Made by a program: the position numbers and the translations under genes | Shown: positions 23,079 through 25,200 of the stretch, piece after piece | Layout of the letters: each line of letters opens with the position of its first letter | Numbering within the stretch: the first letter of the stretch is position 1 | NCBI GenBank assembly: GCA_036274595.1 | Contig: DASUFL010000077.1 | Span: forward strand, 1 to 25,200 | Length of the DNA stretch: 25,200 nucleotides | Direction of reading: 5' to 3' | Source of the DNA: WS-9 sp036274595 | GTDB taxonomy: Bacteria; Eisenbacteria; RBG-16-71-46; SZUA-252 | The notes under the pieces: generated by a model | Told to the model about the DNA's origin: nothing | Database searches by the model: none | What the model saw: the letters and a program-made list of their open reading frames with translations, nothing else

Positions 23079-24952
23079 CCCACCCGTTTCTCAAGCGCGT
23101 CCAGCAGGGCGTGGTGCTGGCGGACGGCGCCATGGGCACCTACCTCTACGAGAAGGGCATCCCCTTCGACCGCTCGTTCGACCTCCTCAATCTCACCGAC
23201 GCGCCGCTGATCCAGGCCGTGCACCGCGAGTACATCCGGGCCGGCGCCGAGGTCATCGAGACCAACACCTTCGGCGGGAATCGCTACCGGCTCGCCGCGC
23301 ACGGCGCCACCGAGACCGCGCGCAGCGTGAATCGCGCCGGGGCGCAGATCGCGCGGAACGCGCGCGAGGAAGTGGGCGAGGCCGTGTTCGTGGCGGGCTC
23401 GATGGGGCCGCTCGGCAAGCCGGTCGCGCCACTCGGCACGGTCACCCGCGAGGAGGCGTACGACGCGTATCGCGAGCAGGCGGAAGGGCTCGTCGAAGGA
23501 GGCGTCGATCTCATCGTCCTGGAGACGCAGACCGACATGGCCGAGGCGCTCATCGCGATCGACGCCGTGCGGAGCGTCACGGGGGATGTGCCGCTCGTGG
23601 TCCAGATGACCTTCACCGAGGATGGCCGCACGCTCTACGGCTCGTATCCCGAGGACGTCGTGCACGCGGTGCTCGGGAAGAAGGTCGATCTCCTCGGCGC
23701 GAACTGCAGCGTAGGCCCGCAGAAGCTCCTCGAGATCGTGGAGCGGCTGAAGCGCCGCACCGAGCTACCGATCTCGGTGATGCCGAACGCGGGGCTTCCT
23801 CGGTTCGTGCACGGACGGTTTGTCTATCTGAGCTCGCCCGAGTATCTCGCCGAGTACGCGCAGCGATTCGCGGCGGCGGGCGCGCGCCTCGTGGGTGGAT
23901 GCTGCGGGACGACGCCGACCCACACGAGGAAGATGCGGGATGCCCTCCGTGCGGCGTCGGGAGCCCCGGCGCCTCTCGCTCCGTCGCCCCCGGCCGCGGG
24001 CCCGGCGATCGTCATCGAGGAGACGACCGCCAAGACGGATCCCACGTCCAGGTCCACCCTCGCGCGAAAGCTCGCGGCGAAGGAGTTCGTGGTGAGCGTG
24101 GAGGTCGACCCGCCGCGTGGCGCCAGGCCGAAGAAGATGATCGAGGGGGCGCAGTTCCTGAAGGACGCGGGCGTCGACTTCATCAACGTCGCCGACAGCC
24201 CGATGGCGCGCGTGCGCATGTCCTCGATCGCGCTCGCGTCGATGATCGGGCACCAGGTCGGGATCGAGACGATCCTTCACTTCACCTGCCGCGATCGAAA
24301 TCTCATGGGCATCCAGTCGGACCTCATGGGGGCGCACGCGCTCGGCATTCGGAACATCCTCGCCCTGACCGGCGACCCGCCGCGGGCGGGGGACTATCCG
24401 AACGCCACCGCGGTGTTCGACGTGGACTCGATCGGATTGATCGGGGTCTTGAAGCGGCTCAACGCGGGCACCGATCTCGGCGGGAACTCGATCGGCGAGC
24501 CGACGACCTTCGTCATCGGCTGCGCGGTGAATCCGACCGCGGACACGCTCGACGAGGAGCTGGAGCGCTTCCAGAGGAAGATGGAGGCGGGAGCTGAGTT
24601 CGCGATGACGCAGCCCTTGTACGAGCTCGAGACCTTGACCCGGTTCCTCGACAAGCTGGGGAAGATGGGGAAGAAGCGGGTGCCCATCCTGCTCGGGCTT
24701 CTGCCCCTCCAGAGCCACCGCCACGCGGAGTTCCTCCACAACGAGGTGCCCGGCATCCATGTCCCCGATCACGCCCGCGAGGCCATGCGCACAGCGGGGG
24801 AGAAGGGGATCGCGATCGGGGTCGACATGTGCCGCAAGTTGCTCCTCGAGGCGCGGGATCTGGTCGAGGGGGCCTACCTGATGCCTTCGTTCGGCCGCTA
24901 CGAGGTCGTGGCGCGGGTCGCCGAAGCTGTTCTAGATCGCCAATCTTCGTAG
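23075..24952 (+). CDS. Fused homocysteine S-methyltransferase / 5,10-methylene-THF reductase (YitJ-type)
   Basis: The protein has 625 residues from ATG 23075, with GGAG seven bases upstream. Domain 1 (about 1-292) is a homocysteine methyltransferase barrel: LADGAMGT at 15-22, ETNTFGGNRYRL at 62-73, and zinc ligands Cys211 (GANCSVGP), Cys276 and Cys277 (GGCCGTTP). A Pro/Ala-rich linker of about 30 residues follows. Domain 2 (about 330-620) is a MetF-type FAD reductase with SVEVDPPRGARPKKM, HFTCRDRN, NILALTGDPP, a FAMTQPLYE motif and a late GVDMCRKLL. The pair supplies methyl-THF and methylates homocysteine to methionine, as known for the fused proteins of Bacillus and others. No cobalamin-binding domain is fused. 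It is divergent from etfB. Confidence 0.95.
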   Translation: MTHPFLKRVQQGVVLADGAMGTYLYEKGIPFDRSFDLLNLTDAPLIQAVHREYIRAGAEVIETNTFGGNRYRLAAHGATETARSVNRAGAQIARNAREEVGEAVFVAGSMGPLGKPVAPLGTVTREEAYDAYREQAEGLVEGGVDLIVLETQTDMAEALIAIDAVRSVTGDVPLVVQMTFTEDGRTLYGSYPEDVVHAVLGKKVDLLGANCSVGPQKLLEIVERLKRRTELPISVMPNAGLPRFVHGRFVYLSSPEYLAEYAQRFAAAGARLVGGCCGTTPTHTRKMRDALRAASGAPAPLAPSPPAAGPAIVIEETTAKTDPTSRSTLARKLAAKEFVVSVEVDPPRGARPKKMIEGAQFLKDAGVDFINVADSPMARVRMSSIALASMIGHQVGIETILHFTCRDRNLMGIQSDLMGAHALGIRNILALTGDPPRAGDYPNATAVFDVDSIGLIGVLKRLNAGTDLGGNSIGEPTTFVIGCAVNPTADTLDEELERFQRKMEAGAEFAMTQPLYELETLTRFLDKLGKMGKKRVPILLGLLPLQSHRHAEFLHNEVPGIHVPDHAREAMRTAGEKGIAIGVDMCRKLLLEARDLVEGAYLMPSFGRYEVVARVAEAVLDRQSS

Positions 24953-24981
24953 CTCCGAAGTCGTCCCGCAGCCCAATCCTC

Positions 24982-25010
24982 TTGAGGCATAAGCACTTCG
25001 GTAGTAGATT
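24982..25010 (+). promoter_or_regulatory. Candidate promoter of tRNA-Leu
   Basis: TTGAGG (24982-24987) and TAGATT (25005-25010) are separated by 17 bases, each four of six to the sigma-70 consensus. Transcription would begin about 12 bases before the mature tRNA end. It lies in the 76-base gap after the methionine gene. Confidence 0.45.
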
Positions 25011-25028
25011 GCGTGCGCGGGTACCCGA

Positions 25029-25113
25029 GCGAGAGTGGCGGAACTGGCAGACGCGCGGGACTTAGGATCCCGTGAGGAAACTCGTGGGGGTTCGACTCCC
25101 CCCTCTCGCACCA
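25029..25113 (+). tRNA. tRNA-Leu (anticodon UAG)
   Basis: The acceptor stem GCGAGAG (25029-25035) pairs with CTCTCGC (25103-25109), followed by discriminator A and an encoded CCA (25111-25113). The anticodon stem CGGGA/TCCCG holds loop CTTAGGA, with anticodon TAG at 25063-25065, which reads CUA and other CUN codons. A long variable arm (TGAG-GAAA-CTCG region) and the T-loop TTCGACT confirm a class II leucine tRNA. No terminator is obvious downstream; 25114-25200 shows no gene. Confidence 0.96.
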
Positions 25114-25200
25114 CAATCCCGCATTTCACCCCCCAGCTTCTTTCCCCGTTCACCGCTCACGTCTGGAACGTCCTACGAAGGTCACGGAGTTCAGGTCATC

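Noticed and set aside
25029..25200. Integration site of a mobile element at the tRNA-Leu 3' end
   Set aside because: No integrase or repeated tRNA end is visible in the 87 bases remaining; cannot be judged from this window.

Overview
The window is one stretch of a high-GC (roughly two-thirds G+C by eye) bacterial chromosome. Genes are tightly packed, many start codons overlap the previous stop (ATGA/GTGA), and GTG, TTG and probably CTG starts occur. The combination of propionyl-CoA carboxylase/methylmalonyl-CoA mutase, an S9D peptidase, EtfAB and a YitJ-type methionine enzyme suits an uncultured soil or sediment lineage such as Candidatus Eisenbacteria, Gemmatimonadota or a relative. This placement is inference only.

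Layout. 1-125: the 3' end of an unidentified gene. 126-496: non-coding, with four copies of a ~20-bp palindrome. 497-3088 (+): class A beta-lactamase, SAM methyltransferase and an ANT(2'')-like nucleotidyltransferase, a small resistance-like group. 3156-3704 (-): RibD/DHFR-fold reductase. 3895-4490 (-): an ArsR-type repressor translationally overlapped with a 71-residue Cys-rich protein that looks like two copies of the N-terminal Cys segment of arsenite methyltransferase. An AT-rich operator-like stretch lies upstream, then a decameric tandem repeat. 4730-13201 (-): an eight-gene operon, read from the right: acyl-CoA carboxylase (carboxyltransferase, biotin carboxylase, biotin carrier), methylmalonyl-CoA mutase large subunit, UppP, methylmalonyl-CoA epimerase, a membrane-anchored unknown and a PhoX-like secreted protein. 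13399-13890 (+): CBS-pair protein. 13915-14280 (-): VOC protein. 14329-17250 (+): MhqO/MhqD-like dioxygenase and hydrolase, creatininase-family hydrolase and hotdog thioesterase. 17269-20456 (-): S9D glutamyl endopeptidase-like protein and a chagasin-type inhibitor lipoprotein. 20512-22951 (-): EtfB, EtfA and a methyltransferase. 23075-24952 (+): fused homocysteine methyltransferase/methylene-THF reductase. 25029-25113 (+): tRNA-Leu(UAG).

Function. The large operon turns propionyl-CoA into (R)-methylmalonyl-CoA and, with a B12-binding mutase subunit not found here, into succinyl-CoA. Specificity residues in both the carboxyltransferase and the mutase point to propionyl-/methylmalonyl-CoA. EtfAB would accept electrons from acyl-CoA dehydrogenases. 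The most unusual unit is the arsR/Cys-rich pair. Other points of interest are a probable CTG start for pccB, a short upstream ORF with a hairpin before the methionine gene, a probably leaderless dioxygenase mRNA, and the repeat families.
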